NCBI GenBank assembly: GCA_001751085.1
Contig: MAXP01000053.1
Coordinates: 1-15,557, forward strand
Reading direction: 5' to 3'
From: Desulfobacterales bacterium C00003060
GTDB taxonomy: Bacteria > Desulfobacterota > Desulfobacteria > Desulfobacterales > C00003060
Length of the DNA: 15,557 nt
Shown piece after piece: positions 1-7,145 of this stretch (its first letter is position 1; every line of letters begins with the position of its first letter). The position numbers and the translations under genes are program-made. A model generated the notes under the pieces. That model was not told where the DNA came from. It searched no databases and saw only the letters and a program-made list of their open reading frames with translations.

Positions 1-128
1 TGATTTTGTGTTTTGGCAATGAAACTTGAAATTGGGAAAAACAAAAAGATGTAGATGCGTTACCTGATTCCCGGTTTCAGCATTCGTATTCAATTCGATA
101 ATGCACGTTTTTTTAACCTAAAGTAAAC
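1..128 (-). repeat. Left copy of dispersed inverted-repeat element (window-truncated)
   Basis: This stretch is the inverted counterpart of 4383-4540. Bases 25-52 match the reverse complement of 4468-4495 without a mismatch (28 bases), and 98-114 match the reverse complement of 4399-4415 (17 bases). The copies differ by a 7-base indel near base 23 and diverge between 64 and 90. The inner end (AAGTAAAC, 121-128) resembles a decayed version of the other copy's terminus AAGTGTAAAC. The outer end lies beyond base 1, so about 14 bases are missing. No coding capacity is visible. MITE-like or another dispersed repeat is an inference. Confidence 0.8.
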
Positions 129-149
129 GGTTCAAGGTTCAAGGTTCAA
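129..149. repeat. Heptamer tandem repeat (GGTTCAA)x3
   Basis: Three perfect GGTTCAA units stand head to tail directly after the inverted-repeat element, followed by a decayed fourth (AGGTTAT). Related 7- or 8-base units occur at 300-327, 9988-10008 and 10230-10261, always between genes. Confidence 0.85.
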
Positions 150-215
150 AGGTTATAGTCTGCTGATATGCTTAATTTTATTCATAGCGGTTGAGGTGTG
201 ACTCAGATTCGCCTC

Positions 216-234
216 TTTCACCCATTGGGTGAAA
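216..234. promoter_or_regulatory. Perfect 8-bp palindrome upstream of ROK gene
   Basis: TTTCACCC, spacer ATT, GGGTGAAA forms an exact inverted repeat about 170 bases before the ROK start. It has the size and symmetry of an operator for a dimeric repressor, or could form an RNA hairpin. No T-run follows, so a terminator is unlikely. Assignment as an operator is only an inference. Confidence 0.35.
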
Positions 235-293
235 CGTAACATTTGTGCCTGGCAACGTGTTTTCCTTTTGTTAACAGCCAGTTAGGTCGTTTC

Positions 294-332
294 AACCCAG
301 AACCGTGAACGCTGAACCGTTCAACCTGGGTT
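294..332. repeat. GAACCGT heptamers inside an inverted repeat
   Basis: Bases 300-327 read as four 7-base units: GAACCGT, GAACGCT, GAACCGT, TCAACCT. These are the complement-strand version of the GGTTCAA family at 129-149. The array is enclosed by AACCCAG (294-300) and CTGGGTT (326-332), a perfect 7-bp inverted repeat, so it could be extruded or transcribed as a stem-loop about 70 bases before the ROK start. Confidence 0.7.
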
Positions 333-403
333 ACATGTGGCCGTACAGAGATATGGCAATACTTTGTACCGTGATTCGGCAATGAGAATGAGAGGGTATG
401 GAC

Positions 404-1516
404 ATGAGATATGATGGAGATGACAGAGTGGTCTTGACCTTGGATGCCGGGGGCACGAATCTTGTTTTTTCGGCAATAAAGGGAGAAAAGCAGATAGTGA
501 AGCCCATGAGCCTCCGATCGCGTGGAGATAATCTGGAATTGATCTTAAAGTCCATAGTTGATGGATTCAATAAAGTTCAGGCTGAACTTGCAGAGAAAGC
601 AGCAGCCATTAGTTTCTGTTTTCCTGGCCCCGCTGACTATGAACGGGGGATCATAGGTGATCTGGTAAACCTTCCTTGCTTTCGCGGAGGGATTGCCTTG
701 GGGCCGATGCTTGAAGATATTTTTCAAATACCGGTGTTTATTAATAATGACGGGGATCTTTTTGCCTATGGTGAGGCAATTGCGGGCCTTCTTCCTGAAA
801 TCAACGGCCTGCTCAAATCCCAGAAAAGCCCAAAAAAGTATCAGAACCTGTTGGGGGCGACCTTTGGTACCGGTTTTGGTGGAGGAATAGTAACCAGGGG
901 CAACCTGTTGAGGGGAGACAATTCTGCTCAGGGAGAGATAAACAGGATGAGGAACGCTCTCTATGATGAATGCACTGTTGAAGAAAGTGTGAGCATACGG
1001 GGAGTAGAAAGGGTCTATTCACGGGAAGCAGGTATTTCAATAACAGAATGCCCGTCGCCAAAAGAGATCTTTGACATCGGTCTGGGCAAAAGAAGAGGAT
1101 GCAAAAAAGCTGCTGTTAGGGCCTTTGATGAGTTGGCAAGGGTCGCGGGTGAAGCGCTTGCTGCGGCAGTAACCCTGGTTGACGGGCTTGTAGTCATTGG
1201 CGGAGGGCTTTCTCGGGCATACCCTCTTTTTCTGCAAAACATGGTTGATCAGATGAATAAGAAATACAAAACCATGGCTGGATCGTTCTTGGAGCATCTG
1301 GAAGTTGAGGTATTCAACCTGAACAGCGAGGATGATCGAAAGAGGTTTGTAGAAGGCAATCCCCGTGAGATTACGGTTCCCTTCAGCCATCGCAAGATCA
1401 AGTATGACCCCTTGAAGCGCGTTGGAGTTGGGATAAGTAAGCTGGGAACTATGCGCGCGGTTTCAATCGGCGCTTACACCTTTGCCCTGAGCAGACTGGA
1501 TATGGATGTCAAATAG
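404..1516 (+). CDS. ROK-family sugar kinase (glucokinase-like)
   Basis: This is a ROK (repressor/ORF/kinase) protein of 370 residues that probably phosphorylates a hexose with ATP in the cytoplasm. The N-terminal phosphate-binding loop DAGGTN lies at residues 14-19, FPGP at 73-76, the segment NNDGD at 114-118 with D116 in the place of the catalytic base, the glycine-rich GTGFGGG at 155-161, and the adenosine-site GGG near 266-268. The usual ROK zinc motif (CxCGxxGC) is absent, so this is a zinc-free subfamily member and the substrate cannot be read from it. No N-terminal helix-turn-helix is present, which favours a kinase over a repressor. ATG 404 is chosen over ATG 398 because GAGGG stands seven bases before it. 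The 3' end overlaps the convergent lipoprotein gene by 54 bases. Confidence 0.88.
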   Translation: MRYDGDDRVVLTLDAGGTNLVFSAIKGEKQIVKPMSLRSRGDNLELILKSIVDGFNKVQAELAEKAAAISFCFPGPADYERGIIGDLVNLPCFRGGIALGPMLEDIFQIPVFINNDGDLFAYGEAIAGLLPEINGLLKSQKSPKKYQNLLGATFGTGFGGGIVTRGNLLRGDNSAQGEINRMRNALYDECTVEESVSIRGVERVYSREAGISITECPSPKEIFDIGLGKRRGCKKAAVRAFDELARVAGEALAAAVTLVDGLVVIGGGLSRAYPLFLQNMVDQMNKKYKTMAGSFLEHLEVEVFNLNSEDDRKRFVEGNPREITVPFSHRKIKYDPLKRVGVGISKLGTMRAVSIGAYTFALSRLDMDVK

Positions 1517-1987
1517 GGCTCCCTGTCCAATCTCCCAGGCCCTTTTGCTATGCGCTTTGATCCGCCTTTTCTGTCCCATGACCTTACCCATCCACCAAAC
1601 GTCTTTCTTTAGATAAATATGCGCCAGACCATTGAATTCCTCGGCTTGTGACGTGTTTCCTTTTACCAGCCACGCTTCTGCCATGTAATAGTAGTTTTCG
1701 CCGTTTGTGGGATTAAGACTCATGGCCCTCTCAAGGACGCTGATACCGTCGTCGGTCTGTCCCTGTTCCAACAGCATCCGGCCCTGGTCAGTTAATCTAA
1801 AGGATGCCAGGGCCCGTGGGCCGGGCTGTGGAGGCGGGGCCGGTGGTTCCTCGGCCAACTCAGGCGCTGGAGGCAGGCTCTCGATAGGCGAAGGGGGTAC
1901 GGCAATCGGTGTGGCACAGCCTGAGAAGGTTAGGCCCAGTACTCCCATGGTCAGGATCAGGGTCCACTTAGAAACCTTGAATGACAT
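1463..1987 (-). CDS. TPR lipoprotein, candidate PBP1B activator (LpoP-like)
   Basis: This is a 174-residue lipoprotein. A signal peptide ends in lipobox FSGC with lipidated C24; the next residue is Ala, which favours outer-membrane sorting. A proline-rich, probably disordered linker (about 29-57) is followed by two TPR-like helix pairs (about 63-96 and 97-130), with LERAMSLNP typical of a TPR helix B, and then a basic tail. The gene starts inside the 3' end of the PBP gene (20-base overlap) with AGAGGAG seven bases before its ATG, so translation is probably coupled. The layout (lipid anchor, flexible linker, TPR) and partner gene match LpoP, the Pseudomonas outer-membrane lipoprotein that activates PBP1B. 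The activator role is inferred; a generic TPR lipoprotein is the alternative. Its 3' end overlaps the convergent ROK gene. Confidence 0.85.
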   Translation of the reverse strand: MSFKVSKWTLILTMGVLGLTFSGCATPIAVPPSPIESLPPAPELAEEPPAPPPQPGPRALASFRLTDQGRMLLEQGQTDDGISVLERAMSLNPTNGENYYYMAEAWLVKGNTSQAEEFNGLAHIYLKKDVWWMGKVMGQKRRIKAHSKRAWEIGQGALFDIHIQSAQGKGVSAD

Positions 1988-4340
1988 CTCTGAACTCCTC
2001 TATGATCCGGTTGAATCGACCCACCTGTTGGTGGATGGGACATTCGCTATCGGGTACATTACCCGCCAGGAAAAACTCTTCCCTTGGTTCGGGACATTCT
2101 CTGTCGAGGGCCAATTGTCCGTTTTGAGAACAGACAACCCTTTTTACCACGCCTGGTGGCATTTGAAACCAATTGCCTGAAATATGTTGCGGAATGGCCT
2201 TCATGAGGTCGGCCCATACGGGCAGGGCAGCGGCCGATCCTGTGGCATGGATCGACTCTCCGTCGTCAAAACCGACCCACACAAGTGCCAGAATATCCGG
2301 AGTATATCCAACAAACCATGCATCCTTATAGTTATTTGTCGTGCCCGTCTTGCCCGCAACCGGAAAGGATATACCCATGTGACTAAGCGAGCGTGCGGTT
2401 CCTGACGTTACCGCACTGCGTAGCATAGAACTCATGATAAAGGCTTTCGCAGGAGAGATGATACGTTCGATGGTCATGTGTCTCCGTTTCAATACGTGTC
2501 CGTTTTCATCCAACACCTCTTTCAAGGACAATGGGTGCGGCAGCACACCGTCAGCGGCAAAGCAACAGTAGGCCCGGGCTAACTCAAGGGGGATCACCTC
2601 ATAGGCTCCCAGGGAAAGGGATGGCAAGGGTTGGGCCGGCGTTGAAAAGCCCAATGCCTTTACTGTGCTGACAACACGATCCAGCCCCACACGCATGGCC
2701 AAGTCGACTGTAGCTATGTTGACCGATTTTGCTAAGGCATGTCTCAAGCATACACGATCTTCGGACATGGGCTCATAGTTTCGGGGCTGCCACACACTTC
2801 CGCCTACGACGTAAGATCTGGGCTCGTTGGACAATATGGAAGCAGGCGTGAAGACATCCAACCCAGTCACGAACACGAAGGGTTTGAAAGCGCTTCCTGG
2901 TTGCCGCCGGGCCTGGGTAATTCGGTTGAATTGGCTTACGCCATAACTTCGGCCTCCCACCAGAGCCAATATGTATCCTGTCTTGGGCTGTATGACGATA
3001 ATGGCCCCCTGGAGTCTTTTCTCCGGTTTTGGACGCTCCAAGCCCGGATTTGATCTTTCCAGACGGGCTAACCCTTTCAAGAGGGCTCTTTCCGCTGCTA
3101 CCTGTACCTGACTGTCAAGGGTCGTGTATATGGAGAGTCCCTGACTGGATAGTGTTTCGTGGGTATAAAAGTTGGCAAGCTGTTTGGACAGGTAGTCAAT
3201 GAAATATGGGGCCCTGTTCCCATATACGGTCAAGTCGACCGTCTCTATTGGTGATGTCAATGCTGTATGGAGTGCCTCTTCGGAGACCCACCCGTGCTTG
3301 TGCATGGCACGCAATACCGTATTTCTCCGATCTATGCACCGCTTTTTTTTCATACAAGGCGAATAATAGTTAGGGGCCCTAATTAGGCCGGCGATGACAG
3401 CCGCTTCCGTGACAGAAAGCTCGGCCACAGGTTTTCCAAAGTAGAAACGGGATGCTTCGCCAACCCCATTGATGGAAACCGAGCCGTTCTGACCCAGGTA
3501 GATTTCATTGAGATAAATCTCCAGGATCTCGCTCTTGTCATACATAACCTCCATGGTGACGGACATGAGCAACTCTTTCATCTTGCGGGAGAGGGTTCTC
3601 TTGGGAGTCAGGAAATAGCTTTTGGCCAATTGCTGGGTGATGGTGGACCCCCCTTGCCGTATGCCGCCGTGACGGATGTTGGTGTAAAGGGCCCGAAGCA
3701 TGGCCTTGGGGTCGAAGCCATGGTGTTGGTAGAAGCGGCCATCCTCTGCTGCCAATATGGCAAAAATCAGATCTTGAGGAACCTGATCCAGGGACACGAG
3801 TTGCCGTCGTTCTCGGTCAGGTCCGAAAAAGAGCATGATCTCCTCCGGCTCCAGTTCCAGAATCGCCAGCGGTTCCCGATTGTCCAAACGGGTAATGGAT
3901 GCTATTACATCCTGGAAGAATTCAATCCGTACGGGGAAGCCTTCCCGCTTTCGAGACGGCACCTGGAGGTCATGGAGATAGATATCCGCCCCGGATGAGG
4001 TTGTGCGTATTTCGCCCTTCCGCCCTGGTTTGTGGGGGACATCTTGGTATCCAAGGCGATGGATCGCTTCATCCAAGAGTGGGCGGTTTATATGTTGCCC
4101 CGGATACAGTAAGGTGATGTCAGAGAAAACCCTGGAGGGTATGCTCCAACGGCGACCCAGAAATCTCTTTTGGATCTGAGCCGAAAGGCAGCAGCAATAC
4201 AGAACCAACCCCACTCCTATCAAGGCAAAAGACAGGGAGCTCCATACAAGTAACCGTTTCCATGCACTAGCGCTTATACGCCTTTTTTTCATCAAATTTC
4301 GCATGTTTCTGCTTTTGCTGCCGGGAATATCTCTTGCCAC
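1968..4340 (-). CDS. mrcB: Bifunctional penicillin-binding protein 1B (transglycosylase/transpeptidase)
   Basis: This class A PBP polymerises lipid II into glycan strands and cross-links the peptides at the inner membrane. It has 790 residues from the first possible start. A basic cytoplasmic tail and a membrane anchor (about 29-53) come first, then a UB2H-like regulatory domain (about 68-155). The GT51 glycosyltransferase follows, with AAEDGRFYQHHGFD (catalytic E199) and GGSTITQQLAKSYFL (230-244). The transpeptidase carries SxxK at S483-K486, SVN at 539-541 and KTG at 664-666. All catalytic motifs are intact. The UB2H domain marks it as 1B rather than 1A type and is the docking site for Lpo activators in E. 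coli. The start is uncertain: GTG 4340 has no clear ribosome site, and ATG 4304 or ATG 4292 are alternatives. A TATGAT box (4355-4360, minus strand) would favour the later starts. Confidence 0.95.
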   Translation of the reverse strand: MARDIPGSKSRNMRNLMKKRRISASAWKRLLVWSSLSFALIGVGLVLYCCCLSAQIQKRFLGRRWSIPSRVFSDITLLYPGQHINRPLLDEAIHRLGYQDVPHKPGRKGEIRTTSSGADIYLHDLQVPSRKREGFPVRIEFFQDVIASITRLDNREPLAILELEPEEIMLFFGPDRERRQLVSLDQVPQDLIFAILAAEDGRFYQHHGFDPKAMLRALYTNIRHGGIRQGGSTITQQLAKSYFLTPKRTLSRKMKELLMSVTMEVMYDKSEILEIYLNEIYLGQNGSVSINGVGEASRFYFGKPVAELSVTEAAVIAGLIRAPNYYSPCMKKKRCIDRRNTVLRAMHKHGWVSEEALHTALTSPIETVDLTVYGNRAPYFIDYLSKQLANFYTHETLSSQGLSIYTTLDSQVQVAAERALLKGLARLERSNPGLERPKPEKRLQGAIIVIQPKTGYILALVGGRSYGVSQFNRITQARRQPGSAFKPFVFVTGLDVFTPASILSNEPRSYVVGGSVWQPRNYEPMSEDRVCLRHALAKSVNIATVDLAMRVGLDRVVSTVKALGFSTPAQPLPSLSLGAYEVIPLELARAYCCFAADGVLPHPLSLKEVLDENGHVLKRRHMTIERIISPAKAFIMSSMLRSAVTSGTARSLSHMGISFPVAGKTGTTNNYKDAWFVGYTPDILALVWVGFDDGESIHATGSAAALPVWADLMKAIPQHISGNWFQMPPGVVKRVVCSQNGQLALDRECPEPREEFFLAGNVPDSECPIHQQVGRFNRIIEEFRDVIQGF

Positions 4341-4382
4341 AATACGTACAATGTATCATAATATGGGCATCCTTCGTTCACC

Positions 4383-4540
4383 AGTTTACACTTTTTTCAA
4401 AAAAACGTGCATTATTGAATTGAACACGGATCTTGAAACTGGAAATTCGAAATTATGTAACGCATCAACATCTTTTTGTTTTTCCCAATTTCAAGTTTCA
4501 AATTTCATTGCCAAAACACAACATCAACAACGTGTAAACT
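4383..4540 (+). repeat. 158-bp element with terminal inverted repeats (MITE-like)
   Basis: The element begins with AGTTTACAC (4383-4391) and ends with its exact complement GTGTAAACT (4532-4540). Internally, CTTGAAACTGGAAATT (starting near 4432) pairs imperfectly with CCCAATTTCAAGTTTCA (starting near 4484), so the whole unit is a long imperfect fold-back. A second, inverted copy lies at 1-128. No transposase or open frame is inside and no convincing target-site duplication is visible. A non-autonomous transposable element is the simplest reading. The PBP start codon lies only about 40 bases from its edge. Confidence 0.8.
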
Positions 4541-4788
4541 ACTTCTGAGATTTAATGAAGGATGCCATAATATGTTATACTTTAAGCTGTCATAGATTGA
4601 GCTTTTATCCTATGGTTCTGATTTTTCCAAACAGGCGTTCATTTCGCCTGGCTACGTACTATAAATTTGGAGTAGGCAAATTCCACTCAAGCACCTCCGG
4701 GAGTGTGAAGTGCAGACGGATGGGGCCGTTGGCTCTGCGTCAAGGCGGCGGTCTTAAAGGAAAACGTATGCATCGAAGGGGGAGAACG
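4541..4788 (+). other. Spacer with foldable leader before the small gene
   Basis: No gene is supported in these 248 bases. The last 110 can fold: CACTC (4684-4688) pairs with GAGTG (4701-4705), and GCAGA (4712-4716) pairs with TCTGC (4734-4738) with an inner CGG/CCG (4717-4719/4726-4728). Upstream, GAGT near 4669 could compete for ACTC at 4685-4688, so alternative structures are possible. I compared it by eye with the c-di-GMP (GEMM) riboswitch and the match fails, so no class is assigned. Confidence 0.3.
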
Positions 4789-5160
4789 ATGCCGGAACTG
4801 AGGACCAAAGATACCTCCGACACCCAATATAGGGCGCTGAAAGAGGCTCTCGGTTTTCTGGAGCGCAAGGGGATAACCGTGATTCTCGATAACGGGCGGG
4901 TGCGCGTGCAGCATTATTCTCAGGTAAGCTTGAACGATCTATGGGATAACAAGCAGCTTCTGACATCGCTTTTTACAGTCCGATCAGTTCACCAGCAAAC
5001 GTTGAAGGCCTTCTTAAGAAAAAGGGGTGAAGAACCATTCTATATTGATTTGAAATCAATGAAGCGGGAGCAAGATACACCCACACAGAATGCCCAAGGA
5101 AAAAGGGGCAAGAAGAGGAGACGACCCAGGAAAAAACAGGAGCGTTCTCGACGATTTTAA
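4789..5160 (+). CDS. Hypothetical small protein with highly basic C-terminus
   Basis: I do not recognise this 123-residue protein. The first 85 residues look like a compact soluble domain: a helical start, then a probable beta hairpin around ITVILDNGRVRVQHYS, then helices. The last 25 residues are almost all Lys/Arg/Gln (GKRGKKRRRPRKK and onward), suggesting binding to RNA, DNA or the ribosome. There is no signal peptide or membrane segment. The start is set at ATG 4789 because AAGGGGGAG precedes it at good spacing; ATG 4768 in the same frame is possible. The frame is also open further upstream to ATG 4555, but that part reads as non-coding. It stands alone between the inverted-repeat element and the convergent radical SAM operon. 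Whether it is a real gene is likely but not certain. Confidence 0.6.
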   Translation: MPELRTKDTSDTQYRALKEALGFLERKGITVILDNGRVRVQHYSQVSLNDLWDNKQLLTSLFTVRSVHQQTLKAFLRKRGEEPFYIDLKSMKREQDTPTQNAQGKRGKKRRRPRKKQERSRRF

Positions 5161-5413
5161 GGCTATTCTGCCCCTGCAAACAGACGATCGATCTCTCCCC
5201 CCAACTCTGACTGAGCTTCCCACACTTGTTTTTGTCTTTGACGCAAAGTATCTGTATGAGTTCAAGCCACTACAGCCTATCGTCAACTTCTGCAAAAAGG
5301 GCAGATTCCCGTCTCGAATCTCCTATAGCTTTTCAGAAAAATACTTGCAAATTTGCGGGATGAATGGTTCTGGTAACCATGTGAAATTACGCTATAATGA
5401 TGCGCAGTTTAAC

Positions 5414-5441
5414 TCCGCAATCCGCAATCTCAAATCCGAAA
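5414..5441. repeat. TCCGCAA heptamer tandem repeat
   Basis: Four consecutive 7-base units, TCCGCAA, TCCGCAA, TCTCAAA, TCCGAAA, end two bases from the stop codon of the radical SAM gene. They share the 7-base period of the GGTTCAA family but have a different core. The remaining spacer (5161-5413) holds only two small palindromes, GCAAATTTGC (5347-5356) and ATGGTT/AACCAT (5364-5369/5375-5380), neither with a T-run, and no supported gene. Confidence 0.75.
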
Positions 5442-5443
5442 TA

Positions 5444-7120
5444 CTATAATTGTGCATGGCATTGTTCAATATAGCAGCCTGCCTCTTTTGAATGTTTCAA
5501 TTTCACCAAATATGAAATGGCTCTGTTATAGTCTTTTAGATTCATATAACTTATTCCCAAACATAACTTTAACTCTTCGCTCTCCGGAAAAAGCCGAACG
5601 CCTTCAGACAGGATCTTGACAGATTCCTCAAACTCCTTTCTCTTTTGTTTGATAATCCCTAAGCCCAAACAAGCTCGATGATTTGGATAATAACTCAATG
5701 ATTTCATGAATAATCTTTCGGCGATTTCGTTTTTGTCCTTAATGGCCTCAACCTTCGAATAATCGCCATGGCTGAACGTCATCCCAAGCCTTGACAAAAA
5801 ATCAGAATGCATTTCGAAAAACTCTTCTTTATCTATAAGGTCTACTGACTCCACGAAGTGATGTATATTATTATAGAATTCCTCTCTAAGTGTCTTTCCA
5901 AAGGCAAAAACCGTTTCTTGCGACAAATTCGAATCTGTTTCAAAGTAGCAAATACCTTCTATTTGCTTTAACCAGATATCGTCGGTGACATTGAATTTCT
6001 CTTGGAAATCCAAATAGAGCCTGGTCCCCGGATATATCTCAAGAATATATAGCACACAAATCAAGGGCTTTATTTGATGTATCAAGTCAATTGTATCTTG
6101 TATCGTTTCCCAGCTTTCTTCCGGGGAGCCGTATATGAAATAGGCCCGCGATAGAAGCCCATATTTATGGGTCAGGGCAAATGCTTTGTCAATTTGATCA
6201 GTTGCAACCTCTTTACTCAGCAAACCTCTTATTCTCTCAGAACCGCTTTCTACCCCATAGCTTATTTGAATACAACCCGCTTTTCGCATCCAATAAAATA
6301 TGTCTTCATCAACATAATTGACCCTTGAGATGGCAACCCATACGATCTTTAGCTTTTTTTCAAGGATTCCCTTGCATATTTCTATCACTTTATTTTTGTT
6401 AATAGTAAAATTGTCATCTGAAAAATAGAAGAAAGTTACACCTCTATTGTGAAGCAGTTCCAAATGTCTGACAAAGTTTTCCGGAGAATGAAATCTTATC
6501 TTATGTCCCCAGAATTCCGGACTTCCACAAAAAGTGCATTTCCAGGGGCATCCCCGAGTAAATGCGATATGCTGATATTCAAAATATTTTGCCGGGATTG
6601 GCAATTCGTCAAGGTTTTGAATGGCTTCGGGGTCTTCTGTTCTTGTGATCTTTCCGTTTTTTCTGAAGGCTATTCCTTTGATATTGTCAATATCTTCATA
6701 GTTTTTTTCTTCTATAAGTTTTACTAAATTCAGGAAAGTGTATTCTCCTTCTCCTATAACAATGAAATCTACTTGTGGAAAATGTTTCAAAAAATGTTGC
6801 CACAAGAAACTCGCAGCAACGCCACCAAAAACGATTTTCACGTTGGGATCAATTTGCTTGGCTATTTGAGCAATCTCAATACCACCCCAACGATTTGCAT
6901 TCAAGATGGAAAAGCCGATGATGTCGGGCTTATTCTCAACCAAAACCTTGGTAATCATTTCAGGCGTTTTATGGATATCATACCAATTCAATACTTCAAC
7001 ATCGTAATGATTCTCTTTCAAAACAGCGCCAACATAATATACTCCCATCGGCACTGCTTTTATGTCTTCTTCTTGAAATCGATCATAAAGGGGATAAGGA
7101 TATATGAGTAATATCTTCAT
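5444..7120 (-). CDS. B12-binding-type radical SAM protein with C-terminal TPR region
   Basis: This 558-residue protein has an N-terminal cobalamin-binding-like Rossmann domain (about 1-140, with FGGVAASF near 98-105 and VIGEGEYTF near 121-129), as in the B12-dependent radical SAM class. The SAM core (about 180-390) carries the 4Fe-4S motif CxxxCxxC at C191, C195 and C198. GSPEESWETI (331-340) and EIYPGT (361-366) are typical of the family. The canonical B12 motif DxHxxG is not intact, as in many relatives. Residues about 465-555 look like two or three TPR helix pairs, an unusual addition suggesting a protein partner. Substrate is unknown; methylation or another radical rearrangement is possible. 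The gene is last of three on the minus strand, 25 bases after the lipoprotein gene, with GGGGAGGG upstream of ATG. Base composition is clearly A+T-richer than its neighbours. Confidence 0.9.
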   Translation of the reverse strand: MKILLIYPYPLYDRFQEEDIKAVPMGVYYVGAVLKENHYDVEVLNWYDIHKTPEMITKVLVENKPDIIGFSILNANRWGGIEIAQIAKQIDPNVKIVFGGVAASFLWQHFLKHFPQVDFIVIGEGEYTFLNLVKLIEEKNYEDIDNIKGIAFRKNGKITRTEDPEAIQNLDELPIPAKYFEYQHIAFTRGCPWKCTFCGSPEFWGHKIRFHSPENFVRHLELLHNRGVTFFYFSDDNFTINKNKVIEICKGILEKKLKIVWVAISRVNYVDEDIFYWMRKAGCIQISYGVESGSERIRGLLSKEVATDQIDKAFALTHKYGLLSRAYFIYGSPEESWETIQDTIDLIHQIKPLICVLYILEIYPGTRLYLDFQEKFNVTDDIWLKQIEGICYFETDSNLSQETVFAFGKTLREEFYNNIHHFVESVDLIDKEEFFEMHSDFLSRLGMTFSHGDYSKVEAIKDKNEIAERLFMKSLSYYPNHRACLGLGIIKQKRKEFEESVKILSEGVRLFPESEELKLCLGISYMNLKDYNRAISYLVKLKHSKEAGCYIEQCHAQL

Positions 7121-7145
7121 TCTTTTGACGCTCCCTCCCCGCAGC

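Noticed and set aside
354..368. Sigma-54-like sequence TGGCAATACTTTGTA before the ROK gene
   Set aside because: The spacing between the GG and GC elements is one base short and the GC element reads GT, so it does not satisfy the -24/-12 rule.
4660..4760. c-di-GMP (GEMM) riboswitch in the leader of the small gene
   Set aside because: The conserved core around GACGCAAAGC is missing and the helices do not correspond.
4555..4788. N-terminal extension of the small gene to ATG 4555
   Set aside because: The extra 78 residues show no protein-like pattern, and a strong ribosome site stands directly before ATG 4789.
5090..5449. Open frame of 119 codons overlapping the basic-tailed gene
   Set aside because: It starts inside the basic tail of another supported frame and reads through the TCCGCAA repeats; no motif or ribosome site was seen.
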